Assembly (NCBI RefSeq): GCF_001591645.1
Contig: NZ_BCVH01000017.1
Span: 30,596-94,595, forward strand
Length of the DNA stretch: 64,000 bases
Reading direction: 5' to 3'
Origin: Robertmurraya korlensis NBRC 107688
GTDB lineage: Bacteria > Bacillota > Bacilli > Bacillales > Cytobacillaceae
A program made the position numbers and the translations under genes. The notes below the pieces were generated by a model. It was not told the DNA's origin, searched no databases, and saw only the letters and a list, made by a program, of their open reading frames with translations. Below, one piece after another: positions 16,910 to 26,255 of the stretch; positions within the stretch are counted from its first letter, which is position 1; each line of letters starts with the position of its first letter.

Positions 16910-18271
16910 CTATTCAATCCCATATTTTTTTAATTTATCATACATAGTTGATTTACTAATCCCTAGTGCCTTAGCCGCCAAAAGCTTATCATGATTATAC
17001 TTCACTAAGCTTTGCTGTAGAACCCTTCGTTCGGTTTCGTCCATTATTTCCTTTAGCTTCCTTTTTCCAAGTGGATAAACAGATGCGTCATGAATATAAT
17101 CCGGTAAAGACTCCAATGTAATAGTTTCACCATTCGATAAGTGAATGGCGGCCTCGATTACATTTTCTAACTCACGGATATTTCCTGGCCAGCTGTAGGT
17201 TTGAAGCAATTCAGAGACATCTTCACTCACCCCGTGTATTCTTTTTCCACTTTTTCTTGTAATCTTATTAATAAAGTAATCTAGTAAGATAGGAATATCT
17301 TCCATTCGCTCACGTAATGAGGGGACTTGAAAGGGAACAACATTAATTCGATAAAAAAGATCCTCCCGAAATCGTTTTTCCTCCATCATCTTTTCTAACG
17401 GACGGTTAGTCGCTGCAATAATTCGAACATCTACGTTCATTGGCTTTAGAGCCCCAACACTTTCAACCTCTCCTTCCTGGAGTACACGTAGCAATTTCAC
17501 CTGCATGTTTAATGGCATATCCCCCACTTCATCTAAAAAGAGAGTTCCCCCATCCGCTAGTTGAAACTTTCCTTTTTTACCTCCTTTTTTCGCCCCAGTA
17601 AATGCACCCTCCTCATAGCCAAAAAGTTCAGATTCTAAAAGATGCTCTGGAATGGCAGCACAGTTGATCTTAACAAATGGCTGATGGCTACGATTGCTTA
17701 GCTGATGGATACTGTGTGCAAAAAGCTCCTTTCCGGTACCGCTTTCTCCTCGAATCAGTATAGATATATCACTCGCAGCAATCATCTTGACCTTTTCTTT
17801 TAAGCTGACAATTTGCTTGGAAGTCCCTAGAATATCCTCTAATGAGTATTTCACACCTCGATCAAGGTCTTGTATGTAACTTTGCATCTTTGATAGCAAG
17901 CTCTTTACATGAGAGTTCATTTTCATCCATTCTTGTGTATCTCGAAAGAAAACGGTTCCAAAAGCCCCGATGACTTCCCCATTAGAAAATATAGGGATAC
18001 GATTAGCAATCATATAATTGCCCTTAATATACTGGAGATCCGCAATTTCTTCCTTTCCAGTGCTCGCTACAATATGCATTCTCGAATTTTCAATTACCTT
18101 TGATACGTGAACCCCAATTACTTCATCTCTGTTCACCTCAAGAAACTCACAATAATTTTTATTTATATAAGTGATTAAGCCTTCCCTATCAACAACAACT
18201 AGCCACTCAAATGCATTTTCAACAATTGTTTCAATCGTATCCACCGAAAGCTTTGACAAGGCATGAATCAT
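16910..18271 (-). CDS. PAS-AAA+-Fis sigma-54-dependent transcriptional activator
   Basis: A 453-residue enhancer-binding protein. An N-terminal PAS sensor covers about 10-115 (WLVVVDREGLITYINKNY). The AAA+ domain has Walker A GESGTGKE at 175-182, the sigma-54 contact loop GAFTGA at 222-227 and Walker B TLFLDE at about 243-248. A Fis-type HTH follows at about 410-453 (KLLAAKALGISKSTMYDKLKK). It should activate the divergently placed sigma-54 promoter of the permease-dehydrogenase operon. In Pseudomonas a comparable activator, HbcR, controls hydroxybutyrate genes. The ligand is not shown by the sequence. AAAGGAG lies seven bases before the ATG. Confidence 0.9.
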   Translation of the reverse strand: MIHALSKLSVDTIETIVENAFEWLVVVDREGLITYINKNYCEFLEVNRDEVIGVHVSKVIENSRMHIVASTGKEEIADLQYIKGNYMIANRIPIFSNGEVIGAFGTVFFRDTQEWMKMNSHVKSLLSKMQSYIQDLDRGVKYSLEDILGTSKQIVSLKEKVKMIAASDISILIRGESGTGKELFAHSIHQLSNRSHQPFVKINCAAIPEHLLESELFGYEEGAFTGAKKGGKKGKFQLADGGTLFLDEVGDMPLNMQVKLLRVLQEGEVESVGALKPMNVDVRIIAATNRPLEKMMEEKRFREDLFYRINVVPFQVPSLRERMEDIPILLDYFINKITRKSGKRIHGVSEDVSELLQTYSWPGNIRELENVIEAAIHLSNGETITLESLPDYIHDASVYPLGKRKLKEIMDETERRVLQQSLVKYNHDKLLAAKALGISKSTMYDKLKKYGIE

Positions 18272-18330
18272 TAGATGGCTCCTTTGCTTTTTCTTTCATT
18301 ATCATATTTTTCAGACAATGGTGTAAAGCA

Positions 18331-18361
18331 GAAAAAAACTGATCAATTCTCTCGATCAGTT
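18331..18361 (-). terminator. Terminator of the lipoprotein gene
   Basis: Minus-strand stem AACTGATC / GATCAGTT followed by eight T's, downstream of the stop at 18379. Confidence 0.82.
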
Positions 18362-18378
18362 CCCCCACCTAAGATTGA

Positions 18379-19098
18379 CTACTCCTCTTTAATCTCAAAC
18401 TCGCCAATTCCAAGATCCGCATTCACCGTTATGGTGACATCACTTTTGCCAAACTTGTCATTCACGTAGACTCCATCTCCCTCTGACGATAAACCTTCCA
18501 CCGATCTTACTCCTAAACCTTTTTCCGAAATAACCTTTACCCCAACATTTTTTGGTAATATCAATGTTGTTACTCCTACTCCCATGTCCATATTTACATC
18601 AAAACTTTTCTTCCAGTCTCCACTTAAATCAACAGTAAGGTCCCCAACACCGGCGTTAATTTGAAGGTCTTCAAGCTTCAAACCTGTTAAATTCAAAGTA
18701 CTAGTGGAAGCACCAGAGTTTACAATTAATCCAATGGGAACATCATTCGTTACCTGAAGATTCCATTCATTTTTGAGTCCACCTTTATTTACATTGATAT
18801 CTTCACTCTTTGACTGGTCAATAGCTATTTTCCCTGTATCTCCGGTTAATTTGTAGGATACCTCAGGCTCTAAATCTTTATTGTTGTACTTCGCCTCTCC
18901 AATTACCCAATCCTTCGAGCCTTGTTCCAATGTTAATTCTCCCGCTCCCATATTTACCTCGAGCTCTAACTCTTCGGCTTTATCCTTTTCAACCAATAGA
19001 GTTTTTTCATAAGCATCTTTCCCAACTGTAAAAATATTACACCCTGCAAGCATAAGCGCTCCCGTAGCTACCACAACTCCATATATTAATTTCTTCAT
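18379..19098 (-). CDS. Lipoprotein with LiaF/toast-rack-like beta domain
   Basis: A 239-residue predicted lipoprotein with lipobox LAGC, modified Cys20. The remainder is beta-rich with repeated V-x-L-x-G-x-G patterns (VNMGAGELTLEQG, INAGVGDLTVDLSG, MDMGVGVTTLILP). This resembles the toast-rack and LiaF-like cell-wall-response domains (DUF2154 type), known for envelope-stress sensing. No LiaRS-type two-component system is next to it, so function is open. AGGAGG precedes the ATG. Single gene with its own terminator. Confidence 0.75.
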   Translation of the reverse strand: MKKLIYGVVVATGALMLAGCNIFTVGKDAYEKTLLVEKDKAEELELEVNMGAGELTLEQGSKDWVIGEAKYNNKDLEPEVSYKLTGDTGKIAIDQSKSEDINVNKGGLKNEWNLQVTNDVPIGLIVNSGASTSTLNLTGLKLEDLQINAGVGDLTVDLSGDWKKSFDVNMDMGVGVTTLILPKNVGVKVISEKGLGVRSVEGLSSEGDGVYVNDKFGKSDVTITVNADLGIGEFEIKEE

Positions 19099-19210
19099 TT
19101 TTCTTCCTCCTTGTGTTCTATACCTTGATTATAGAAGGACTTGAAAAAAATGTAGCGAGGCGCAAGCTTTAACTTCTCCTCGGACTTAAGGCTTAGAGTC
19201 ATCTGAGCTA

Positions 19211-19241
19211 ATAAAAAACTAGCTCCGTTTATGAGCTAGTT
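19211..19241 (-). terminator. yttB terminator
   Basis: Minus-strand stem AACTAGCTC / GAGCTAGTT followed by TTTTTT, two bases after the yttB stop. Confidence 0.85.
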
Positions 19242-19243
19242 CC

Positions 19244-20431
19244 TTACGCTTGTTTATATTGTAGCTTCGTAGTTCGAAGATTTCGGTCATAGATGGATGT
19301 GGTTACAATAGAGATAACAAAAAGAATAATTAAAATTAACAACATCAGCTGATGGCCATAAACATCTACAAGGACTCCTCCGAGAAGAGGACCAATCATT
19401 CTGCCACCCGTTGCGGTGCTATTGACGATACCCTGATAAAACCCTTCTTTCCCCTTCGGTGCTAATCTGTCGGCAATGGTCGGCACCGCTGGCCAAACAA
19501 GCATTTCACCTACTGTTAAAATAACCATTGCTGTAAGAAAACCAGAAAATTCACCTGCTACAGAAGCAACCGCAAATGACACGATAAAGATAAAGATGCC
19601 AGTGATAATTTGCCCTTTGATTCGATGAACAAATGGTTTAAGCATTTTATTTATTATAGGCTGAGCAACAACAATCAAAGCTCCATTAATGGTCCATAAT
19701 AAACTGTATTGCTTAAGTGAGATCCCTAGCTCCTGTGTATGCGAAGCAATCGTAGACTGCCACTGCACATAACCAACCCAGCACAACAAATATCCGATAC
19801 ATAAAATCAATAACGCATATAGCTTTGTATGACTTTTCACTGTAGTAGATTGTTCCAAAATATTGGTTTGCTTCCCACTGCTACTTAATTGGATTCCACG
19901 GTATCCAAACAGCGCTATACATAAAAAGAGGATATACATAAGCGTATTGGCAACAAAAATCAGCTGAAATGAATATGAGGCAACAAGACCACCTAGTGCT
20001 GCACCAATAGCAACCCCTAAATTTTGGGCAACATAAATAGCATTAAATGCACTTCTTCCGCCTTCTTTCCATACCGTTCCTGCCATTGCATACATAGAAG
20101 GAAAAACAATTCCCGAACCAAAACCAATGATCGTTAAAAAAACAACGTACATAGGCCACCCGTGCCAAAATGTAAGACCGAGTAGTGCAGCAACAGTAAT
20201 TCCGATTCCAAGCAAAATGGCTTTATAACCACCAATTTTATCAAATAAAGCTCCGCCAAATAAATTTCCCGCCACACTTGCACCAGCGTTCAACATAAGA
20301 ACAAAGCCAGCCACAGTTAGTGATTTTCCTAAATGCTCATGGATATAAATCGTGTTTAAAGGCCATAAAAAAGAAGAGCCAGTTACATTCACCGCCATCC
20401 CTATAATTAGTAACCATAGAGCTCTAGGCAC
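19244..20431 (-). CDS. yttB: MFS transporter YttB
   Basis: A 395-residue major facilitator protein with 12 predicted membrane segments, of the drug-efflux-like group (GGALFDKIGGYKAILLG in the loop 2-3 region; GKEGFYQGIVNSTATGGRMIGPLLGG in the second half). The substrate is unknown. The start is GTG at 20429-20431, eight bases after AAAAGGGG. Gene order yttB-ytzC-ytqA-ytqB follows B. subtilis. A sigma-A promoter is visible upstream and a terminator downstream. Confidence 0.85.
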   Translation of the reverse strand: MPRALWLLIIGMAVNVTGSSFLWPLNTIYIHEHLGKSLTVAGFVLMLNAGASVAGNLFGGALFDKIGGYKAILLGIGITVAALLGLTFWHGWPMYVVFLTIIGFGSGIVFPSMYAMAGTVWKEGGRSAFNAIYVAQNLGVAIGAALGGLVASYSFQLIFVANTLMYILFLCIALFGYRGIQLSSSGKQTNILEQSTTVKSHTKLYALLILCIGYLLCWVGYVQWQSTIASHTQELGISLKQYSLLWTINGALIVVAQPIINKMLKPFVHRIKGQIITGIFIFIVSFAVASVAGEFSGFLTAMVILTVGEMLVWPAVPTIADRLAPKGKEGFYQGIVNSTATGGRMIGPLLGGVLVDVYGHQLMLLILIILFVISIVTTSIYDRNLRTTKLQYKQA

Positions 20432-20486
20432 GAAAAACGCCCCTTTTCTTTGTTAGATATATTTACAATTTCGGGTCTCAAAATAA

Positions 20487-20515
20487 ATTGTAGTTGGTCA
20501 CTTTCGAAACATCAA
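20487..20515 (-). promoter_or_regulatory. Sigma-A promoter of yttB
   Basis: Minus-strand TTGATG (20510-20515) and TACAAT (20487-20492) are 17 bases apart, about 56 bases upstream of the GTG start. Confidence 0.65.
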
Positions 20516-20564
20516 CTATTTTCTACCGTCATAATGAGAGTAAAAATATTCAATCAATTTAACA

Positions 20565-20597
20565 TAAAAAGAGCCCCACATTTGTGGGACTCTTTCT
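20565..20597 (-). terminator. Terminator of the ytzC downstream small gene
   Basis: Minus-strand stem AAAGAGTCCCACA / TGTGGGGCTCTTT followed by further T's, close behind the stop at 20603. Confidence 0.8.
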
Positions 20598-20602
20598 TAT
20601 TA

Positions 20603-20782
20603 TTAGGAGCTTTGTTCAGGTTCTGGATGGAACTTAGATTTCACAGGCTGTCCGCCTCTGTTTTCATACTTCTTTTTGGATGCTTTGACCTGATCGAAAT
20701 CAGATCCAAGCTCCACGTCTTGATTATTAATTCCATTTCTTGTTTTTTGCTCAGGGTTGTTTTGTTTTGAACGCTTTTTCAT
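20603..20782 (-). CDS. Small hydrophilic protein of unknown function
   Basis: A 59-residue, very charged protein (MKKRSKQNNPEQKTRNG at the start, KSKFHPEPEQSS at the end) without membrane segments or cysteines. I do not recognise a family; the composition is like small Bacillus spore-associated or disordered proteins, but that is only an impression. The ATG at 20780-20782 has AGGGGG six bases upstream; the frame stays open seven codons further but would overlap ytzC. It follows ytzC by about ten bases, so they are probably co-transcribed. Confidence 0.6.
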   Translation of the reverse strand: MKKRSKQNNPEQKTRNGINNQDVELGSDFDQVKASKKKYENRGGQPVKSKFHPEPEQSS

Positions 20783-20792
20783 CCTTCTCCCC

Positions 20793-21056
20793 CTATCGAT
20801 CAAGTAGCGTCATTTGGTTTTGGAGTTGTTGAATTTGTAGTCTCATTCGGTGTAAATCTTCTCGTTGTACCTCATTTGCACTTAATGCCATTTTGGCGAC
20901 ATCATTGTATGCATCTTCTAGCTCTCTCATAGCAATATCTAGGTTCTCATCATTAAAATGATCCTGCCTACTGCTTATGTTAAACTGTGTCTCGGCATTT
21001 CGTAATACCGCATTACATCTCTCAAAGAGGTTAATCATGGATTGATGAGTTGCCAT
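20793..21056 (-). CDS. ytzC: DUF2524 family protein YtzC
   Basis: An 87-residue, mostly helical protein of the DUF2524 (YtzC) family. The C-terminal half, from about residue 40, has a coiled-coil-like heptad pattern (MRELEDAYNDVAKMALS, then MRLQIQQLQNQMTLLDR). Function unknown. AGGGGGGC lies eight bases before the ATG. Its position next to ytqA matches B. subtilis. Confidence 0.78.
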   Translation of the reverse strand: MATHQSMINLFERCNAVLRNAETQFNISSRQDHFNDENLDIAMRELEDAYNDVAKMALSANEVQREDLHRMRLQIQQLQNQMTLLDR

Positions 21057-21174
21057 TTCTTAAAGCCCCCCTATTCTTGCTTACAAGAAGCAATATGCTT
21101 CATAAGTAGTTTGTACAAGTACCCTTCATCTTACAACTTGTCTATAGTGGCATAACTCACCAATATTTATGCGG

Positions 21175-21203
21175 TTGGTTGTGTATCCTTTTTCTGATAA
21201 AAT
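21175..21203 (+). promoter_or_regulatory. Sigma-A promoter of ytqA-ytqB
   Basis: TTGGTT (21175-21180) and TAAAAT (21198-21203) are separated by 17 bases, 32 bases before the TTG start of ytqA. Confidence 0.6.
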
Positions 21204-21235
21204 GAGGATACTTTGATTGTAAGGAGATTACGAAG

Positions 21236-22767
<1,532 letters not shown>

Positions 22768-22768
22768 A

Positions 22769-22803
22769 AAAAACAGTCTGAAATTTCTTTTCAGACTGTT
22801 TTA
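22769..22803. terminator. Bidirectional terminator between ytqB and ytpB
   Basis: Perfect 11-bp stem AAACAGTCTGA / TCAGACTGTTT with A- and T-runs on both flanks; its right arm overlaps the stop of ytpB. Confidence 0.85.
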
Positions 22804-23882
22804 CTGCGAGTTCGAAATATATTCCATTTTTGAACAGAGCGGTATAGACGACCATTAATATAGAAAAATAAACCAATTGGACCTGAATTCCATATCATCG
22901 TTCGTGAGAGTTTTCTTACTCCTCTTTGATTACGTACTTTATCGTCGGATAAATAAATACCTAATAAGCCTCGATTAATCAACTGATGAAATCTTTTATA
23001 CGGTAGTTTTTCTATATGGCGATCCGCTTCATTTACAAAATGATTTAGTCGTTCAAATAGCGCTTTTTCGTCTTTATAGTAAAAACAAAAATTTAGATCT
23101 CCACCATGAAGATCCTCTTCCTGATCAATAAAATAATCCAGAAGGATGTGTAAGCCTTGCACATAAGGAAAATAACCTTCCCGAATGCTTTGAGCATGAT
23201 GATGAGTAAATCCCTCGCTCATCGCAAATGAAACCAGGCAGAAGATTCCTAATGTGGAACCCGAGCAGGCTGAGAATTCAAACCACTCCATATCAGGTAT
23301 AGTGCTTCTATGCTTACCAAACCAATTTTTGAGTCGGGGGATTCGCTCTTCCTTTTGAACATGCTTATGTATTTGTAAATCGCAATAATAGCGGCATAAC
23401 TCAAGCAAATGTTCTCGGATCATTTCGTAATTATCTATCCTGCCAAGAACATCCTGACAGGTTGCTACAAGATCATATAAATACCCGCCATCATCCTGGT
23501 CTTCTCGGTGCTGATAATAATTCTTTTGCTCTTTACCAACGGTGAGAGCATGATCCATTGATTCATGTAACATGGCAAAATCAGCGGGATCAAGAGAGGT
23601 ACTTCGATCACACAAATTATCTAAATAATCACTAATTGTCTGATAGGCAACGATAAATCGAATCGCTTCCTCATAGTGGTCCATACCCATTAAAGCAAGA
23701 ATTCCTCCGCCTTCACAATGAAACGTTTTGTGTTCAATACTCGCTAATGCTTGTTTGCGAAGCTCTAGATTCGGTATTTCTTCCGCTCGTGCCTTCCAAC
23801 CCCGCAGTTCTCTATGAACCGCTGGTAGAACCTTTCTATACACTTCTGCCATTAAGCTGATCGGCATCGTTGGAACACTCAT
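22791..23882 (-). CDS. ytpB: Tetraprenyl-beta-curcumene synthase YtpB
   Basis: A 363-residue helical protein of the DUF2600 family, the YtpB terpene synthase that cyclises tetraprenyl diphosphate to the C35 terpene tetraprenyl-beta-curcumene, precursor of sporulenes. The acidic metal-binding stretches typical of class I terpene synthases appear as DYLDNLCD at about 86-93 and the DYFIDQEED stretch at about 250-258. The N-terminus and KTFHCEGGG are typical of the family. GAGGTG lies six bases before the ATG. Second gene of ytpA-ytpB. Confidence 0.88.
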   Translation of the reverse strand: MSVPTMPISLMAEVYRKVLPAVHRELRGWKARAEEIPNLELRKQALASIEHKTFHCEGGGILALMGMDHYEEAIRFIVAYQTISDYLDNLCDRSTSLDPADFAMLHESMDHALTVGKEQKNYYQHREDQDDGGYLYDLVATCQDVLGRIDNYEMIREHLLELCRYYCDLQIHKHVQKEERIPRLKNWFGKHRSTIPDMEWFEFSACSGSTLGIFCLVSFAMSEGFTHHHAQSIREGYFPYVQGLHILLDYFIDQEEDLHGGDLNFCFYYKDEKALFERLNHFVNEADRHIEKLPYKRFHQLINRGLLGIYLSDDKVRNQRGVRKLSRTMIWNSGPIGLFFYINGRLYRSVQKWNIFRTRSKTV

Positions 23883-23896
23883 TCATTTCACCTCAC

Positions 23897-24700
23897 TCAC
23901 ACGATATATCCAAGTCCTCTTAACTGACCTTCAACAAAATCCTGTACATATAAAAATACTTCTTCTCTTTCTGGTTCATTAAACACTTCATGGTAACATT
24001 TTGGCCATTCTTTAAAGCGTTTTTCGGATAAAGGAACAGAGTTGAACCAATTTCTCACCTTCTCCTTATCTACGACCCTGTCATCTCCACCTTGAACGAC
24101 CAATAACGGTGTGTCTTGGGTTCTTTTAATCATCGCAAATGCATTCTTCATGGCTTCTTCTAGCTCACGATACCAGCGTACAGATACCTTCTTTACATAT
24201 AAAGTGTCTTTACGATCCAACTCTCTTACATCTTCATTTCTTGTCACCATGTCCAAAGAAATTCCTGAGGATACGCGTAAGGCTGGAAACACTTTATTTA
24301 AAATAATTGTCGCGGCATGTAAGATTGGAGAAGGCTTGTTAACAAGACCTAAGCAAGGTGACGAAAGAATCACACCTGCCACATTTAATCGTTCCTTTTG
24401 AAGAAGCCTTATTGTAATTAGCCCACCCATGCTATGACCAATTAAAAATACAGGCAAGTCAAATTGATAGGATGCATCGATCCACTTTTTCACTTCATTC
24501 ACATACTCTTCAAATGAATCGATATGCCCTCTACTTGACCTTGTCGTTAATCCATGGCCGGGCAAATCACCCATGACGACATGAAATCCAGCATTCCTCC
24601 ACTGCTCAATGAGCCAACCGTATCTTCGATGGTGCTCCATTGCCCCATGTACGATAACAATAACTGCCCTAGCATTCCCTTCTGCTTCCCATTTCCACAT
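23897..24700 (-). CDS. ytpA: Lysophospholipase YtpA (bacilysocin synthesis)
   Basis: A 267-residue alpha/beta hydrolase of the monoglyceride lipase-like group. The nucleophile Ser90 is in GHSMGG, the acid is the Asp in QGGDDRVVD, and the histidine is in KCYHEVFNE. In B. subtilis YtpA is needed for the phospholipid antibiotic bacilysocin, probably by removing a fatty acid from phosphatidylglycerol. AAGGGG lies eight bases before the ATG. It is followed 14 bases later by ytpB, a conserved pairing. Confidence 0.85.
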   Translation of the reverse strand: MWKWEAEGNARAVIVIVHGAMEHHRRYGWLIEQWRNAGFHVVMGDLPGHGLTTRSSRGHIDSFEEYVNEVKKWIDASYQFDLPVFLIGHSMGGLITIRLLQKERLNVAGVILSSPCLGLVNKPSPILHAATIILNKVFPALRVSSGISLDMVTRNEDVRELDRKDTLYVKKVSVRWYRELEEAMKNAFAMIKRTQDTPLLVVQGGDDRVVDKEKVRNWFNSVPLSEKRFKEWPKCYHEVFNEPEREEVFLYVQDFVEGQLRGLGYIV

Positions 24701-24785
24701 ATGTATTGCCCCTTCGAAAAAAGTATAAGAAAAATTTCTGTAAATTCGTTATAGTAAATATATGATTACATAAAGGAGGATGTCT

Positions 24786-25298
24786 ATGATTTATCCTTAC
24801 CATGATAAAACCCCAAAAATTGCAGAGAGTGCGTACCTTGCTGAATATACAACAGTTACTGGGGATGTTGTAATTGGTGACCAAACTAGTATATGGTTCG
24901 GCACGGTTATCCGCGGCGATGTTGCCCCAACGATTATTGGGGATCGCGTGAACATTCAGGATAACTCTATTTTACACCAAAGTCCAAATAATCCGCTCAT
25001 AATTGAAGATGAGGTAACCATTGGCCACCAAGTTATTTTGCATAGTTGTACCATAAGAAAGAAAGCGTTAGTTGGAATGGGTTCTATTATACTAGATCAG
25101 GCAGAAATTGGCGAAGGTGCTTTCATTGGAGCTGGAAGTTTAGTGCCTCAAGGAAAGAAAATTCCACCGAACACACTTGCATTTGGTCGCCCTGCCAAAG
25201 TAATTCGTGAGTTAACTGAGGAAGACATAAAGGATCGTGACAGAATCATGAACCAATACGTAGAAAAAGGACAATACTACAAATCGATACAAAAATAA
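24786..25298 (+). CDS. ytoA: Gamma-carbonic anhydrase-like hexapeptide protein YtoA
   Basis: A 170-residue left-handed beta-helix protein of the YrdA/gamma-carbonic anhydrase-like group. Hexapeptide repeats run from about 10 to 140 (VVIGDQTSIWFGTVIRGD, IGDRVNIQDNSILHQSP, IGHQVILHSCTI), and three histidines in the repeats (in LHQ, GHQ and LHS) could bind zinc. Enzymatic activity is unproven for many members. Start: ATG at 24786, six bases after AAGGAGG; the ATG at 24780 overlaps the ribosome site. Divergent from ytpA. Confidence 0.87.
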   Translation: MIYPYHDKTPKIAESAYLAEYTTVTGDVVIGDQTSIWFGTVIRGDVAPTIIGDRVNIQDNSILHQSPNNPLIIEDEVTIGHQVILHSCTIRKKALVGMGSIILDQAEIGEGAFIGAGSLVPQGKKIPPNTLAFGRPAKVIRELTEEDIKDRDRIMNQYVEKGQYYKSIQK

Positions 25299-25388
25299 GA
25301 ATTTTTAAAACTAGTATCTTGAAGCTAGAGGAAAAATGCCGATATAACTAAAAAGAATGCATAACGAATTGTTTATCGGTGGTGTCAT

Positions 25389-26255
25389 ATGACTACATTA
25401 TTCATATTAATAGGGGTATTAATCATCCTTCTATTTGTTTTTACAAGTCTAATAAAAAAGACCGTTTCTCTCAAAACATCTTTTTCTATTATTGCAATAG
25501 TACTGTTAGGTTTATTAATTATTTTTATGACACAAACAACTCATATCGCTGAGGCTGTTGGTCGAATGAAGACCTGGGCGCAAGCCCCTTTAAGGTCGAC
25601 AAACACTTTCATTGAGGATAGTTTTGACCTAACGATTATTCCGCTAGAACAAACAGTCCTCTTAGATGCACCAGTGATTAATCAACTCCCTGAGCTTCCT
25701 CGAGGGTGTGAAGTAACGAGCTTGGCAATGCTATTACAATACGCAAATGTTTCAGTAGATAAAATGACACTTGCAACAGATATTAGAAAAGACACTACAC
25801 CATACAAGGTCACTGATGGTAAAATTCACTTTGGTCACCCTAATAACGGATTTGTTGGGAGCATGTATACAAAAGAACAACCTGGTTTAGGTGTCTACCA
25901 TAAACCCATTAAAGAACTGGCTGAAAAATATTTACCTGGACAAATAAAAGACTTAACTGGAACACCATTTAATGAATTAAAAATCCACCTTTCTGACAAA
26001 CGCCCTGTCTGGGTGATTACCAACACATCATTTAAAGAGCTGCCTTCCAATCAATTTGTGACATGGCACACTCCCAGTGGTGTCATTGAGATTACCTACA
26101 AAGAACACTCTGTTTTATTAACGGGCTTTGATAAGGATTATGTGTACTTTAATGACCCATTAACAGGTGAAAAAAATAAAAAAGCACCCATTATGGATTT
26201 TGAACAATCCTGGGTGCAAATGGGAAGTCAGGCAATCACCTACCTTCCTCGTTAA
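25389..26255 (+). CDS. Membrane-anchored C39-like cysteine peptidase
   Basis: A 288-residue protein with two N-terminal membrane helices (about 3-21 and 31-48) and a C39-like (peptidase_C39_2, YvpB type) domain. Likely catalytic residues are Cys107 in PRGCEVTSLAMLL, His240 in KEHSVLLTG and Asp256 in YFNDP. The catalytic domain probably faces outside. The substrate is unknown; these proteins differ from bacteriocin-exporter C39 domains because no ABC transporter is attached. The ribosome site is weak (GGTGG). Its stop directly abuts the stop of convergent asnB, and its terminator lies within asnB. Confidence 0.8.
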   Translation: MTTLFILIGVLIILLFVFTSLIKKTVSLKTSFSIIAIVLLGLLIIFMTQTTHIAEAVGRMKTWAQAPLRSTNTFIEDSFDLTIIPLEQTVLLDAPVINQLPELPRGCEVTSLAMLLQYANVSVDKMTLATDIRKDTTPYKVTDGKIHFGHPNNGFVGSMYTKEQPGLGVYHKPIKELAEKYLPGQIKDLTGTPFNELKIHLSDKRPVWVITNTSFKELPSNQFVTWHTPSGVIEITYKEHSVLLTGFDKDYVYFNDPLTGEKNKKAPIMDFEQSWVQMGSQAITYLPR

